Assembly (NCBI GenBank): GCA_025331445.1
Contig: JAIWNE010000001.1
Location: 558,001 to 622,000, forward strand
DNA length: 64,000 nt
Direction of reading: 5' to 3'
DNA from: Blakeslea trispora
Taxonomy: Eukaryota > Mucoromycota > Mucoromycetes > Mucorales > Choanephoraceae
Shown: piece after piece, positions 13,839-26,350 of the stretch
Layout: every line of letters begins with the position of its first letter
Numbering within the stretch: position 1 is the stretch's first letter
Program-made: the position numbers and the translations under genes
The notes under the pieces: model-generated
What the model saw: only the letters and a program-made list of their open reading frames with translations
Databases searched by the model: none
What the model was told of the DNA's origin: nothing

Positions 13839-15602
13839 CTATAGTCTCTTCTCATAGGGATATGCTGAGTACGGTAGTTCATGACGGCCACTCTCCAACT
13901 GCATCATCTCAACATCCTGAAAGTCGTGTGCCATACTCTTGGCATCGTGTGTGCTGTAGACTACATAAGTCACTACAGAGGATACCAAGGAAGATACCAT
14001 AAAAATAAAGTCAGACCAACTCTTGAAGAAATCAAATTCATCCGAGCTAGACAAAAGATACCGATATTCTCTCGGTAGACTCAGTTGCATCATCAAGATA
14101 GAGCTTAGAAAGTACATGCCCATGATCTGAGCAGTCAGCAACAATAAGTGGCTGATTGAAAGTGTTACGTTCCATCGAAAGACTTCTAGGATGCGCATCA
14201 GTAGCTTCAGAAAGCCTCGTATCGAACCAACCACAATTATGCCTGCAAACCAAAAACTTAATTGTTGCGACCAAAAGGCGGTGTTGATCTGAACAGAATC
14301 ACCAAATTGGCCAAGGACAATAGAGATCATAGTTGTAATAGGATCTGATGAACCTGTTCTTCGTAATATGACATTTACTGTTGTCTATCAAATACAGTTA
14401 GTTAGTATCCTGATTCGCTTTTTTTTTTGTTATCAAGACAAAGTAAGCCCTACTGCAATAAGTTTGTACACACAATAAACTGCAAACAGTAATTCAATGA
14501 GGCGCCAGAGTTTACCACGCCATGTTTGAGCATATTTGCCTTTAGTCTATACAAAAAACCTATCCGTCAGCTGCATACACTACTGCTTGATAAACAACTT
14601 ACATAACTTTGCTCTAATTCCTCTAGATCTAATCTCATTTGATTGGCTAACGTTTCCAGTTGGTCAACCTCGGTCTGTAAAGATGATAACTCATCCGGCG
14701 GATGGAAAAAGGATGTCTTCAGCTTAGAAAACAAGCCTTTGTCTTCATAAGACTATGTGCAAAGTCTAGATCAACAAAACAAAATCCAATACACTTATTT
14801 CATTTTGATCTAACCGTAGATTGTCTATTCGACTGAAGTTGATCCAGCAAGCCTTTCTTTTCTTGTATCATAGATTCTGTTTGTTGATAAGTCCGTTTGG
14901 CTGTCTGATAATCCTGGTCACTCACATTTCGCTTGTAAGACAACCAAGTGGCATAAGGCGTGCTGACAACACCAACGCCAGATAAGATGGAAATCAAAGA
15001 AATCCCTACCACACTCACACGAATAATACCTAGCTCAAGCCATGTATGATCTAGCCCAGAGCTATATTTGATTTGATGAAACAAATAGAGATAACCCATC
15101 CAAAGACAGGTGGCAAGTACAACAGAGGTTCGTTTGCGACAAGCTGAGAATAGAAAGAGGGAAAGGAATTATTATAGTTAGCTAGATTATCCCAAGAAAA
15201 CAGACAACTGCCTTTACCTTTTGTCGAGTGAAAAAATGTGTACAGTTGAAACCAAGGTACAATAATGATGACAAGCACCAAAAGTAGATCGAGATTGAGC
15301 TGCCAATAACGTGATCGAGATCTAGTAATGAACAACATGAGCTACACATAATAGAGATGCAAAAGAACACATTACACATGAGAAAAGATGCGTAGAATGT
15401 CACAAAGAATTAACAAAAAGAGTGCAAATGAACTACTGAATGTGAGTGAAAAGAGACAATGTGGTATATAATTAGTGTGACGATAGCCCAATAGACTGGG
15501 AGGCCTGTAATTGTTTGATAGCCATACAGTTGCTTTATTGGATCCAAAAGTCAATAGGCCAGCCTGAACAGCTAAGAAAACGATTGTTTTTAAAAGTGGC
15601 AT
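13839..15602 (-). CDS. Golgi pH regulator (GPHR/GPR89) family multi-span membrane protein
   Basis: GPHR proteins are anion channels that acidify the Golgi; plant relatives (GTG) were described as ABA-binding G-protein-like receptors. About seven exons join into roughly 500 residues with nine or so membrane segments. Family blocks in order are the N-terminal helix TIVFLAVQAGLLTFGS, then IRVSVVGISLISILSGVGVV with STPYATWLSYKRNVSD, and a central coiled coil (QQTESMIQEKKGLLDQL; LQTEVDQLETLANQM). After these come WSQQLSFWFAGIIVVGSIRG and LLLTAQIMGMYFLSSILMMQ, ending in a cytosolic tail. Start: the frame at 15600-15602 (MPLLKTIVF) directly precedes the first helix; no upstream exon with a suitable splice is visible. 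Confidence 0.87.
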
Positions 15603-15979
15603 ATTCAAAATAGAGAGAGAGAGGAAAAAATAGGAAATTGGTTGGGCTTAGATGCTTACTGCTCATAATTGAGTGTATCTCACTTGTTTTCATCTTGATG
15701 CTGATGAAAAGCAAGAACATGTTGTCAAGAATAGCAAATGATCACTTTAGAGATAGACACAAACACACAAGATGGTATATAATACGCGAAAACCTGAAAG
15801 ATGCGCTTCAACATCAAATGGTGTATGAGCTAAGCAATCAACCTACAAGTAATCGATCAAGTCATTTAAATAACATACTGCTCTATCAAGCCAATTGAAG
15901 CTCTCTTCTTGCTCTTTGTATAAAGACAGACTATATCGATAAAATGTGCTTTAATTTAAGGAAAAAGAGAAAGAGTGGA

Positions 15980-17594
15980 TTAGATGAGGTGCGTTAAAGT
16001 AATAAGGGATATCAACATAGCACCAACAAGTTGTGAGTAAGTGAATTTTGACATGGCGCTGGATGAAAGAGTGAAAGCTGGGCCATTGTAGGCAGATGCC
16101 AAATTGGGTCGAGGTGCATTTTCATCCCAAGAGCAATTGGCCTGAGTGTTGTATTTGATAGGTTCGTTCAAGGCAATATTACGAAGCCAGCGACGTTGAT
16201 AGTTTGAATGAGGTGCTGATGGATTGACAACATTTATCATATCTTCCAAGAGTGCATCAGCCATGGCCACAGGTGCTTCGAACCAGTCATAACCACCTGA
16301 AAGAGTAAGGATGCCATCTTCACGATAGACTTGATTCTTTTGCAAGAACTTGAACTTGGTAGTATCACTAATGTTATAGTTTTGAATAAATGCTGTCAAA
16401 TTGGATCCAATGAAAGTTTCATCAATCAAAATATCTACATCTCGAATGGCATCCAAAAGCTCGACTGAAGAACCAAAAGTGGTTTTATCACTGGCCAACA
16501 GAGTAGCACCTATTGTAAAATAAGAGAGAGTCAAGATCATGTTTTCTCATCTCAACATGCTCTGTAGTATCTTTTTGCTTACCTGCATCTTGTGTAAGGC
16601 CTACTTTGTAAGAGGCATTACTAAGTATGTAGCTAGCAGTGTTGTTATTGTATGAACTAGGAGCATCATAAGTAGTCCAAGCTACAACAGGCTTTTTATC
16701 ATAATGAGCAGAAGCTTCTTTGAGTCGATTATAATTGTTGATCATTGCTTCTGTAATCTTGTTTGATGTGCTTTCCAAATTATAAAAGGCTGCATAATAA
16801 GAAATCCAAGAAGATCGCTAACAAGTAATTTAAAATCTATAAGTATTTTGTCTCATCTTGATTTCATACAGCTTACACCTAAAACATCAGGTTCGTACGC
16901 AGAGGCAGTAGTAACAGTTGTGTTTGTATCAGCGACTGTGGTTGCATAGGGATTGCTACCGAACTGAACCTGTACGCTCTTAATCTGTTCGTTTTGTAGA
17001 GTCTCATTGCTTGAAGACAGTTCCTGAATTGTGCTGTTGCTCCAAAACTTTTGGAAACATGAAGAAGATACCAAGCTACCATCTGCAGTCAATGCAATCG
17101 ACTTGGCTGCACCAACCATCTAGCATCAAAAAGAAATAAAGAGGGAGGGTTTCAATAGGATGTCGAATTGTAAAAAAGATAAACGTAACATGGGTTACCT
17201 CAAGATAGGGAACTACGCTTGTCTCCATAGCAGCTGCTTTTGTAATTGGGATCTCATAGATCTCAGTAGAGCTGCTCAAATTTGTTGGCTTTGGGGTACC
17301 ACATTGAACTAGTACATAAGAGTGTCCGGTGCGATAATTGTTAACTACCTTATAGTTGTTGTGATACTCGATCGAAAAATATTGTCCTTTGTCACTGGCT
17401 ACAGATCGGATTTTCAATATTGAGATAAACAAAAGCCAAAAAAAAAAAACTTTACCTGTATTTAACTTTTCAGGGAAATAATCAATAGATGCATCATAAT
17501 TTTGGACACATTGACCATTGATATAATTAGTTGAAGGAACCTGAGCAATGACACCCGAGATTGCAAGAGAAGCGATAGCAATTAGGTGCAACAT
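15980..17594 (-). CDS. Secreted, GPI-anchored periplasmic-binding-protein-like protein
   Basis: Five exons give about 430 residues. The N-terminus MLHLIAIASLAISGVIAQ is a signal peptide, and the C-terminus ends in a hydrophobic helix (YSQLVGAMLISLITLTHLI) after a Ser-rich spacer, the pattern of a GPI-anchor signal. The middle resembles bacterial TroA/BtuF-type substrate-binding proteins: YFSIEYHNNYKVVNNY, YVLVQCGTP, VVPYLEMVGAAKSIALTADG, KKPVVAWTTYDAPSS, LDAIRDVDILIDETFIGSN and FEAPVAMADALLEDMINVV. Proteins of this kind occur in fungi without any ABC partner, so the ligand is unknown; wall-associated metal or cofactor capture is only an inference. At least five N-x-S/T sequons are present. 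Gene orientation is divergent from PAF1. Confidence 0.72.
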
Positions 17595-18210
17595 CTTGAC
17601 TTTCTCTCTATACAGTTTTATCGGTTGAAAGAAAGAGATAATATGAAAGAGAAAAGAAAAAAGAAAGATGGGAAAAAAAAAAGATGAATCTTGAAATATT
17701 TAAGAACCAGAAGATTTTGTGGAAATGACTCGAGATGGAATTTGACTATAGAAATTGGTAGTAAGTTGATAATAGCTTCAGTTTGTTAAATGCAAATTAG
17801 AATATTAAATTGATTTGACATTGAAGCATCCATCTCTATTGGTTGGATAGATCGGTTCTCGATGATAATTGAAGGGAAACATGCTTCTGCACTTTTTTAT
17901 CTCCTCAGATTTTGAAAACTCCTTTACCAGAGATGGCTACAACTATCTTCATTATCGTCTTATTTGATTCTCAAAGGTGATCGAAGAACACCGAGTGTTT
18001 TTTTTTTTAGTAATACAGTACTCGAGAAAAAAAAATCATTTAAATGATTGGTTTTCTAATAGCAGAGAGGGGTCGAAGTTGCAGTCAAGATGCTTACAAT
18101 GCATTCGAGTTCAAGGTCCGATGCTTTTTTTTTGCTTCTTATTTTTTTAAGCGGGCGTACAAGCATCTATTTTTCACTAGCCTTTGTTCATTTTGTTTTT
18201 TTTATTGATC
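17595..18210. promoter_or_regulatory. Divergent promoter region between the PBP-like gene and PAF1
   Basis: This 616-bp spacer separates two outward-facing genes. It is AT-rich with several A/T runs. No gene or specific operator could be recognised. Confidence 0.4.
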
Positions 18211-19514
18211 ATGTCATCAAAAAGGTTAAACATCAAGCTGCTTGTTGACTAAATTAAATCACTGATCTCGCCCTGTTTCTTTCTATAGCAAGTTTCGGTC
18301 AGACTACATATGTCGTGTACGATATCGCAACACACTTCCACCCGTTCCCTATGCACCTAAAATGATCACCATCCCTTCACTGATTGAGCGTCATGTCCCT
18401 TACCAATCTACCAGTCTCGTCGAACAAACACCATATTCTCTAGTGATGGATCAAAGTGCTTCTATTCCTTTTGATAAAGCTCTAGTCGATTATTTGGACG
18501 CTATGGAAACTCATCCTGAAGAAGGTAACCCAAAAGAAAACGATGATAATAGAAACTGTTGACACACACCCATCAACTTATTTTCTTTTAGTCTCTGAAG
18601 ATATTGAAGAAGTAGCAGAAGAAGATAGAGTGTTATTGACAGAACCTAGAGACGACACAAATTCAGCTGGGTTTGCTGCTCGAAAGCATAATGTTACTTG
18701 GCTTCGTCGCTCTGAATACATTGCTCAAGAGACACGTGGTTTGGCTAACCGTAGAGAAGGTGTTGAAAACAAATTTGCCATGTCTGCTGCTGCTGCTCGA
18801 AAGCGCAACTACAACACTTTGGAAGAACAAATTGCAGGCGTAGAAAACACATTTAAGCCACTTCCTTCAAACTTGAGACACCCACAAACGAAAGCCAAGG
18901 CAAAGAAGATCATTCCAGTTCTACCAGATATAGAGAGCTGGGAAAACATCTATACCATTGGTCAGTTCAGTACAGAGCCTGCTGATGAACCACGCATGGC
19001 TAAGAGAAGAGCAATCGAATCATCTCCTGGATTCGACGCGTCCAAAAGACCTAGATTTTCAGAAAAAGATGCTACAGATCGTGGTATTCTGCGTCCTATG
19101 GTAAATCCTCATGACCCAGACGATACATACCTTGTCTGGTTCTTGCCTGATAGCGAAAGTACAAAGAGATTAGTCAAGCAGAAGGAAGATCCTCTAGAAG
19201 GTTTATCAGAAGATGTACTAACTTATCATGCCGTCCGTGACTATGAATACAAGAACGATGCTAGTGCCAACAGTAAATACTTGTTGCTCACGATGCATGT
19301 GGATGATAATGGCGAAAGAGCTCTTTATTGCCCTATTAGAAGTAAAATGGTGGTACGCAAGAAGCGAGCACAGGTAAGATTTACTCTCTTTATTCTATTA
19401 CACATCAACCTAACTTAATGCCTTTTTTTTTCAATTGATCAGAGCGCTCAATTCAGTTACCTGGATGATTATGAAAAACCTAATGTGCTGACAGTGACTT
19501 ACACAAAGCAATAA
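18211..19514 (+). CDS. PAF1: RNA polymerase II-associated factor 1 (Paf1 complex subunit)
   Basis: Paf1 scaffolds the complex that travels with Pol II and supports H2B ubiquitination, H3K4/K36 methylation and 3'-end formation. Four exons: a 14-nt coding exon (18211-18224, MSSK plus two bases), then an exon from 18289. The joined N-terminus reads SKFRSDYICRVRYRNTLPPV followed by PYAPKMITIPSL, the conserved Paf1 opening. Further on are NVTWLRRSEYIAQE, HPTKAK-like HPQTKAKAKK and ILRPMVNPHDPDDTYLVWFL. The C-terminus ends KPNVLTVTYTKQ without the long acidic tail found in some fungi. The tiny first exon is required to reach an in-frame ATG. The donor GTTAAA is weak but keeps phase. Its stop lies only 21 bp from that of ETT1. 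Confidence 0.92.
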
Positions 19515-19535
19515 ATTATTATTTTTCAAACATCT

Positions 19536-20771
19536 TTATTCTTGTGTAAATTCCTCCAAAAATAAAGTTAAAGCTTCAGGTAAAACAAAATCAAGTTTCT
19601 TTTCTTCAATTAAAGATTGTGCTTCTTTGATGTTTTCAATAGCTTTCTTGTACACTGCAGCCTGCTCTTCTTCGTTCAAGATCAAATTGGCTTCATTCAA
19701 GTAAGCTTCAGCTAGATCTGAAAGAATTTGAGGGGAGAGCTTGTTTGTTTTGACTAATTCTTCTTTAGCTGATTCAAAAAATCTCTTGCTTTCAAGGATA
19801 ATTTTATAAGCCTCTTCTTCTTCTTTGGTCAATTGTGTCTTTTCCTCCTCTTCCTCCTCTTCGTCTTCTTCTTCAGCTGCAGCGCTATCCAACAAGTAAT
19901 TGGCATGAGATAATTTGCAAAGACCAAAGGCAGTTAATGCTTGTGTGTTATTGGGCTCGTCTAAAGATAGATTAGTTTTACGAAAATTCATGAGATCCAA
20001 ATTTCAATTACCTTTCAAGACCTTTTCTAATGCAGTTTCAGCCCATACTCTAAACTTGTCGCGAGACTCTAAGGCCTCATATAGATCACCATGGTTTTGA
20101 ACAATGTCAGCCAACTCAATGATAGTTTTGTTTGGGACTTGAGTTGTACTCATAACTTCGTCCAAAGTCTGCAAAGCCTTCACAGACAATTCAGGTAAAG
20201 ATTGATTGCTTTCTTCAGATACAGAACTAGCAGCCTTAGCAAGCCAGACCTTAGCAAGGGCCAATTGGATCTTGCTATTCATTTCTTGATCTTCGCGCTC
20301 TAAACCTTCATTTAGTCTCTCTTCGGCTGCTTCTAAATAAGGCTCGAATTCCTCATCTTCTGTCAAACGGCCCAATTCGTAGAGAGCAGAGCCATAGGTG
20401 TAATAGAATAAAGCAGGTAAAGGTTCTTCGGATGCATGGTTTCTTAAGATACGGTCGGATTCATGAATGGTGCCACGAAGTAAAGCCAATGCTTCTTCAG
20501 GATCAGTTTCTACAATGTCCCCATATATTTCAGCTTTTTTGTTGTTTTCAATTCATCAAATGTTCTTACCGAGCTTCTCAACAGCATTTTCAAAGAGAGC
20601 AGCAGCTTCACCTACATCGTCACCTTCTTCAACTACTTTGTCGATAACTACAGTTTTGGCGTTTTCGGGCACTTCAGAGGGGGCTTTTGGTTCTTCAGTC
20701 TTGGTCTTTTTGTTGGCTTTGGCCAAGGCACTGCCCTTTAAACCTCTAGGTCTCTTTTTCTCGATAGGCAT
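19536..20771 (-). CDS. ETT1: Enhancer of translation termination 1 (Ett1-like) TPR-type protein
   Basis: Ett1 is a nuclear/cytosolic protein linked to stop-codon recognition and Tpa1 function in yeast. Three exons give roughly 385 residues. The N-terminus MPIEKKRPRGLKGSALAKAN matches the family's KRPxGLxK opening. Helical repeats follow (LLRGTIHESDRILRN; YTYGSALYELGRLTEDEEFE; LERAxxR-like EERLNEGLEREDQ), then an acidic block of Glu/Asp and a C-terminal helical repeat ending LPEALTLFLEEFTQE. I chose the ATG at 20769-20771; the frame stays open 19 codons further upstream, but that stretch encodes an unlikely hydrophobic leader. The name is by family resemblance; the architecture itself is clear. 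Confidence 0.78.
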
Positions 20772-21116
20772 TGTATTTACAGTGAAAGAAAGTAGAAGAA
20801 GAAGAAAAAAATATAAAAGAGCTGTCACTTTTTTCTCTCTAAACTTTATGCGGATTAAGCTCAGACTAAATTATCGGATGGTTTTTATTATTAACATTAG
20901 AATCTAAACCTTCTCAATCGCATCATTAGTAGCGATAATAGCTTTTTGCTCCCTTGTCTTTTCAGAAAAAAAAAACTATATAATGCGAAATAATAATAAT
21001 AATACGTGAATTAGGAGAGGAAAAGGGTTGAAATGTGTATGAATGGATATGAATATAAATAAAGTGTAGACAGAAAAGAAGGATGATAGTGTTTGATGCT
21101 GTGCCGTGTTCGCTAA

Positions 21117-23851
21117 TTACTTGTATCTTGTAATAAATATTTTGTTTAAAAGTGCCAATGTCTTTGCAACATTTAGGCGCACATACTCTAAATCCAATAA
21201 TTCAATATTATCTTGTTGCTAATCAAGATGTAAAGATAGTTAGTCGTATGATACGAGCTTTAAGCCTTAATCGATTTCTAACCTTTTCAAGTAAATCATC
21301 CAATTTAAGATCCATTTCAAGAATAGGCTTATCGCGTCCCTTGAAATGCATTGCGATAATAAAAGTACCTGGTAAAGGCGATGTGATGGAAAAAAATATA
21401 TTTGCTCGCCTAATGGTTCAAATAAAAAAAAAAGTTAGAAAAAATAAATGTAGATCACAACCTTATACTTTTCTTACCTGTTTTCAGGAACTGTGCTTTC
21501 GCTAATGATGCCATCTTTTTCCAAATGGTTATGAGAGAACTTGAAGGGACCTTTGGGAGCAGCCTTTGCTGTCTTTTTAGGCTTTGCGCCACCTTCGATT
21601 TCTACACCAATACCAACGGAATTTTTAGAAGCTTTCTCACCACCACTTTGAATTCTGACATTCTGTAGATAAGCCTTGTAGCTCTCCAATTGACTCTTGA
21701 GATAGCTGTTGTGATCCAAGATAGATAGAAATACACCTTCTAGCGATTCTGATTCTTGTAATACCTTCTCTTTTAAACTTCCCAAATGAGCCAGCTCTTG
21801 AGTAATCTCTTCCACAAGAAGTTTATAATGGTCCCGATGATCAATGACGCCAGCATCTTCGAGTTCACGTAACATGTCTTTTACTTTGATACCTTTTCTT
21901 ACCAGCTGTGCATCCTTTGTGGTAGCTGCAGTTTCTGCAATATAATCCAAATCGATCTGTGTAGATGAGGCAAGGTGGGGTAACGAACGGATAAGCTGTA
22001 CATAAATGGCTTTCGTCTCCATGTACAAAATATCGTTTTGTGTGATGTTATTTTCTGACATGAGAGCAGTTGTCAGATCTTGAATGGGTATCTCCCAACG
22101 ACTAAACAGTGGCAAATCAACTGTCTTGTTCTCTTTTCTTGAAACTTGAGCTGGAGTAGGCGATAGATCGCTGATCAAAATACGCAGGTGGTCTTTTTCT
22201 TTAGGTGCAATGGTATCCAGATGACGATGAATAAGCGAGTGAGTACTGTACATTTCGTTCAAGGTGATATTGATGGTGATGTCCTTTTTAGAAAGTGCCA
22301 TGTATTGGTCCATCTCCAATGTCTCGTAAAAATCAGTCACTTCACACAGCTCGTTTAAGAATCGGTTGATACGCTGCTTGTTTCGCTCGACAAAAGGATT
22401 TGTGGGCAACATGTATGCTTCTTTAGCGTAAGAAGGTCGATTCGCCAAATTCTGAAGCATTTTGGCGATCAGAGTGAGTGTTCGTCGAGGTGCGTTACCG
22501 GGAACTGCATCTAATAACATGTATGCTCTGGGTGTGACAATAGCAGGATTGATAAATCTCAAGAAGAAAAATCCACCAATCATGGAGCAAACAGAGTATT
22601 CGGATGCATCTGGACTCTTTCTTCGAGTGAGAGATCGGATTTGCTTACAGATCCATCGGATACCGTAGGGTACGGAGGCTGTAGAGGACAAAATAGTGTC
22701 CAAAAAGCTCTCTGCTATGTCTATCAGCTTTTTCAATCGAGGTGCGATGATGTTTTGGATAGCTGGATTGTTGGCGGCAATCTCTGGTGTAACACTTCTA
22801 GGCATGTCGGGAGGGAGATATCCCTTTTCGCTTTCCATCTGTGACACCATCTGCTCGTACACTTTGAGTGGATTAATTTCGAGGTCGTGATCATGTTCTT
22901 GGACTAGGTCTTTTATCTTGTCTGATAGAATAGACTTGAGATAAGATTGACCAGGTCCTCGCCGAGTGTATGTTGTCATCATACGAGAAACAGGTGTATT
23001 GGCTCTCAGGAGTGAACCAAATTCAGTTGAAGTTTCGAACTGGGCAGCAAGCACATTCTAATCACCATCCATATTATGCAAATTAACATACAATGAAGAT
23101 AGATACATAAATAGCGGAGGGAATAACTCACCTGAAACATGGTCAACAACAAGTGCTCTTCTCTGCTTTCATACTGATTTCCATAGAGTGTAAACATAAC
23201 AGTTTGAAGCAAAGAGTCAATCTCGGCAAGACTGACAAGTCGACAGAGCGTGGCAATGTGTCTTGGTTCGCTCTGCAAAATATAGAACAAATTGCCATAT
23301 AGCTGCATCCTTCGATCATCAGGAAATGAATCACTTTCGCCTATGCCATGCTCTTCAAGATGCGAGGCCATTTCGTTTTGCTATTCTGGTCTTTAGAAAA
23401 CAAAAGAAGCAATCAAATCCAATAGAAAAAAACATCTTACTTCAGCTAATGCGATACGGTTCTGGATCAAAAGAGCAATACGCGAATCTAAATAACGCAC
23501 GTCTCTTTCAAGTACAAAATTCTTCTTTGATTGTGCTGAAATCTTTGCTTTTAATTCTCGAAGACTTCTTTGGGCTATTTAGTTTTTTTTTTTAAGAATT
23601 AAAAGTAACAACTGTATGTTCATTCAACATATACCTTGAGCTAGTTCATCCTCGACCTCATTATCTTGTTCGGCAGCCATCGAATAGAACGCAGAAACTG
23701 AATATCTTTTAGAGCCACGACCACCTTTTCCACGACTGGAATGATGGCTGTTAGCAGCTGCAGCGGCAACAGCTCTTGAGACAACAGGGTTGGTACCTGT
23801 ACCTCCAGGATAACCATAAGCTTGAACCATACCACTTTTACGATCTGTCAT
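21117..23851 (-). CDS. Ras GTPase-activating protein (Gap1/Sar1 type, RasGAP + RasGAP C-terminus)
   Basis: This protein should switch off Ras by accelerating GTP hydrolysis. Five to six exons give about 800 residues. After a Ser/Gly-rich N-terminus and a coiled region ([15 protein letters not shown]) comes the RasGAP domain, with the arginine-finger loop [15 protein letters not shown] and the [16 protein letters not shown] motif. The RasGAP C-terminal domain follows ([17 protein letters not shown] to the end). I extend the C-terminus through two more exons: [20 protein letters not shown], then [20 protein letters not shown] and [19 protein letters not shown]. The LDDLLEKQ sequence fits the family's C-terminal signature and argues for splicing at GTTAGA...ATTAG rather than reading through to a stop at 21223. 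No IQ or calponin-homology domain is present, so it is not IQGAP. The start is the ATG at 23849-23851. Confidence 0.88.
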
Positions 23852-25103
23852 CGCTGGCTTTTGTTGCTATTCTCTAGATGACTTTCAATATAGGTGTTTT
23901 ATAGCAAATAAGAAAGACACAAGAAATAACCAATAGAGGAAAAGAAAGAGAGAGAGAGAGAAAAAGAAAGAAAAAAAGAGAATGAAAAAGCGAACACTCA
24001 CATTAAAAATCAAGAAAATTAAAAAGGTAATTTGGAGCAAGCCAAAAGCCTGCTTTAGATCCCCCTCAATTGGCAAATTTAAAGTTGCACAAATTAATCA
24101 ACTTGTTAAGCACTAGAAAGAGTAATGATCACTAAGCAAGAAATAAAGCATACAAGTTCTAAGCCTATTTCAACTGGACAAGCACTGCAATAGGATCAAA
24201 AGGAGGGAAGACAGACAAAGAGAGAATGAAACAAGAGAGGAAATCGAGCTAACTGTCAAGCCAAAAAAGAAGAAGCTTTGAATGAAAATGAAAAAGGTTA
24301 TTGTTCTATCCTAATTGGATCTCAGTAAAAAAAAAAAAGAGAGACTGCCAGCACGTTTAGTGTTATGGTAGTTAGTCTATGGATGCAAGCCAGCTTTTTT
24401 TATTATCATTTTCTTTTATGAATGATATTTAGCACTAAGAAGCCCCAGTACAATAGCCCTCACTGCCTATAAACTTGATCATGAATTTTTAATTTGCTTT
24501 TAAAAGACATTAAATTCTTGAAATAGCTTGTACTACTTGGGCTTTTCAAACATTCAAAACTGCTAATTCATAAATGGCATGAAAAAAAATACAATAAAAA
24601 TAAGCATTTCATTCTATCTATCTATCATGTTACTTGCAAACTCTCCACTTAGATACAACTGCTCTCTTTCTTCAACATAAAGAAGTTTGATATGTTGATG
24701 GTGCCTCTTACGCTGTTATACAGTACAAGATGCTTGATTAATCAAAACGATACATACAGCATTTCTTCTCGTTTAAGATAACAGATGAGTGATACCAAAC
24801 ATCAGCCATTTCGTTCTCTTAAGTAGCCTGTATCTGGACAAGACAAAATAGTGGCTAAAGCTAATATCCTTTCAACAGTCAATCCTCTAGGTCTTTCCCC
24901 CTTTGATGACACTTACACTGAATTTCAATCATGCATTGTGTTGTATATTACAAGTCTGGTATCAATCAATTCACTTTATCCAAAAGAAACTTATCGCTTC
25001 TATTTTGTTTATTCACACTAAATGAGTTTGTATTGCTTACATAATACAGCTTTCATAAGAGTTGTTCAAACTCAAAAACTTTTTTCAATTTTTCACTTTT
25101 GAA
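23852..25103. other. Divergent intergenic region between RasGAP and the TTL-like gene
   Basis: About 1.25 kb of AT-rich sequence with GA-rich tracts near 23940-23980 and an A run near 24328. I see no coding or RNA gene. It should hold both promoters. Confidence 0.5.
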
Positions 25104-26338
25104 ATGACACTTTCACTTGAAGCCCATGTTCACCTTGACGAGCCTTATACAAAACAGGCAGTCATAAAGGCCTTATCGAACTCTCAAAAGATCAGCTGGA
25201 AGATCGATCAAGATATTGCACCAGATCATGCAGATGCCGATTTGGAACATGTTCAACTTCAGTGGCTTGAATACGAGTTGATTAACTGGCATCACCTATC
25301 TCGACATGACGATTCACTTGCCAACGCTTATTGCATTCGCAAAGGTTTTATCCGAAAATCGCAACTTTCTTACAACTTGACAAAATACCTCTCAAAATGC
25401 CCTGACAGTATCTTGAAGCAAGCTATTCCCGAGACTTGGCTGTTTGAGTTAGATCATGTAGATTATTTTGAAGAAGCCATGAATGAAGTATTTGAAGTAG
25501 AGCGTGACTTGCTGAACACAGAGGAGAATCATATGTTTATTATCAAGCCCAGTATGGCGAATAAGGCAGCTGGTATCAAAGTGTTTAATTCTTTGGATCA
25601 GTTGCGTGCCATGTTTGAAAGTGACGATGAAGAAAGTGACGAAGAAGAATATGACAGTGACCGAGAAGATCTTTCTCAAGTAAGAGAATGGGTTATTCAG
25701 CGCTACATTGACCGCCCTTTGCTGGTCGATAAGCGCAAGTTTCATGTCCGTGCCTATGTGTTGGCTAAATCCAATATTGAAGTCTATTTGTACAGAGACA
25801 TGTTGGCTTTGTTTGCTATGAAGCCTTATGATACCAACCATTTGGATGATAATTTGATTCATTTGACCAATACATGTATACAGACAGATCAAGAGGGATT
25901 TGATGAGCAGGCATCTGTCAAGCTATTCTGGGATTTGGACTTACCAAACGAGATGAAGCAAAAGGCCTTTGAACAGATGAAACAAATCTTGGCTGATGTA
26001 TTTGATGCTTGTACAAGTGAGATGACTACTTTCCAGGCACTACCCAATGCATTCGAGCTTTTTGGCATTGATTTTATGATTGACGAAGACTATCAGGTCT
26101 ATTTCTTGGAAGCCAATGCTGTAACGTATATCTCGACAAGCACTCATTTCTTATACTAATACTCAGTCTACTATAGTTTCCTGATTTTAAGCAAACAGGT
26201 AATGACCTGAAGCATATTATTCAACAATTATTTGAAGCAACCAGTCGTGTTGCAATTGAGCCATTCTTCACTGGCGAAAAAGATGTTCAAGACGATAAAC
26301 TAGTCAAAGTATATGAAAAGACATTATTGTCTCTTTAA
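25104..26338 (+). CDS. Tubulin-tyrosine ligase-like (TTL domain) ATP-grasp protein
   Basis: TTL-family proteins are ATP-grasp ligases that add amino acids to tubulin or other carboxylates; many fungal members have unproven substrates. Two exons give about 390 residues. ATP-grasp features are MFIIKPSMANKAAGIKVF (nucleotide-binding strand and loop), WVIQRYIDRPLLVDKRKFHV with RAYVL (conserved K-F-x-x-R), NLIHLTNTCIQTD, and GIDFMIDEDYQVYFLEANA (acidic metal-binding end). A short acidic insert (ESDDEESDEEEYDSD) lies in the middle. The intron near 26120-26175 is needed to reach FPDFKQTGNDLKHIIQQLFE; without it the frame stops early. I chose the ATG at 25104. The stop lies 12 bp from that of the converging DnaJ gene. 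Confidence 0.85.
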
Positions 26339-26350
26339 AATATTTTTTTT

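Noticed and set aside
15638..15898. 86-codon plus-strand ORF between GPHR and the PBP-like gene
   Set aside because: It runs antisense to the GPHR 5' leader and has no recognisable domain. A minus-strand upstream exon for GPHR here was also rejected because no acceptor sits before MPLLK.
20772..20828. 19-codon N-terminal extension of ETT1 (MTALLYFFLLLLL...)
   Set aside because: It would add a hydrophobic leader to a nuclear/cytosolic protein; the internal ATG matches the family start.
21223..21300. Read-through C-terminus of RasGAP ending at 21223
   Set aside because: Splicing at GTTAGA...ATTAG restores the conserved LDDLLEKQ...LLD tail and a stop at 21117, matching the RasGAP C-terminal family better.
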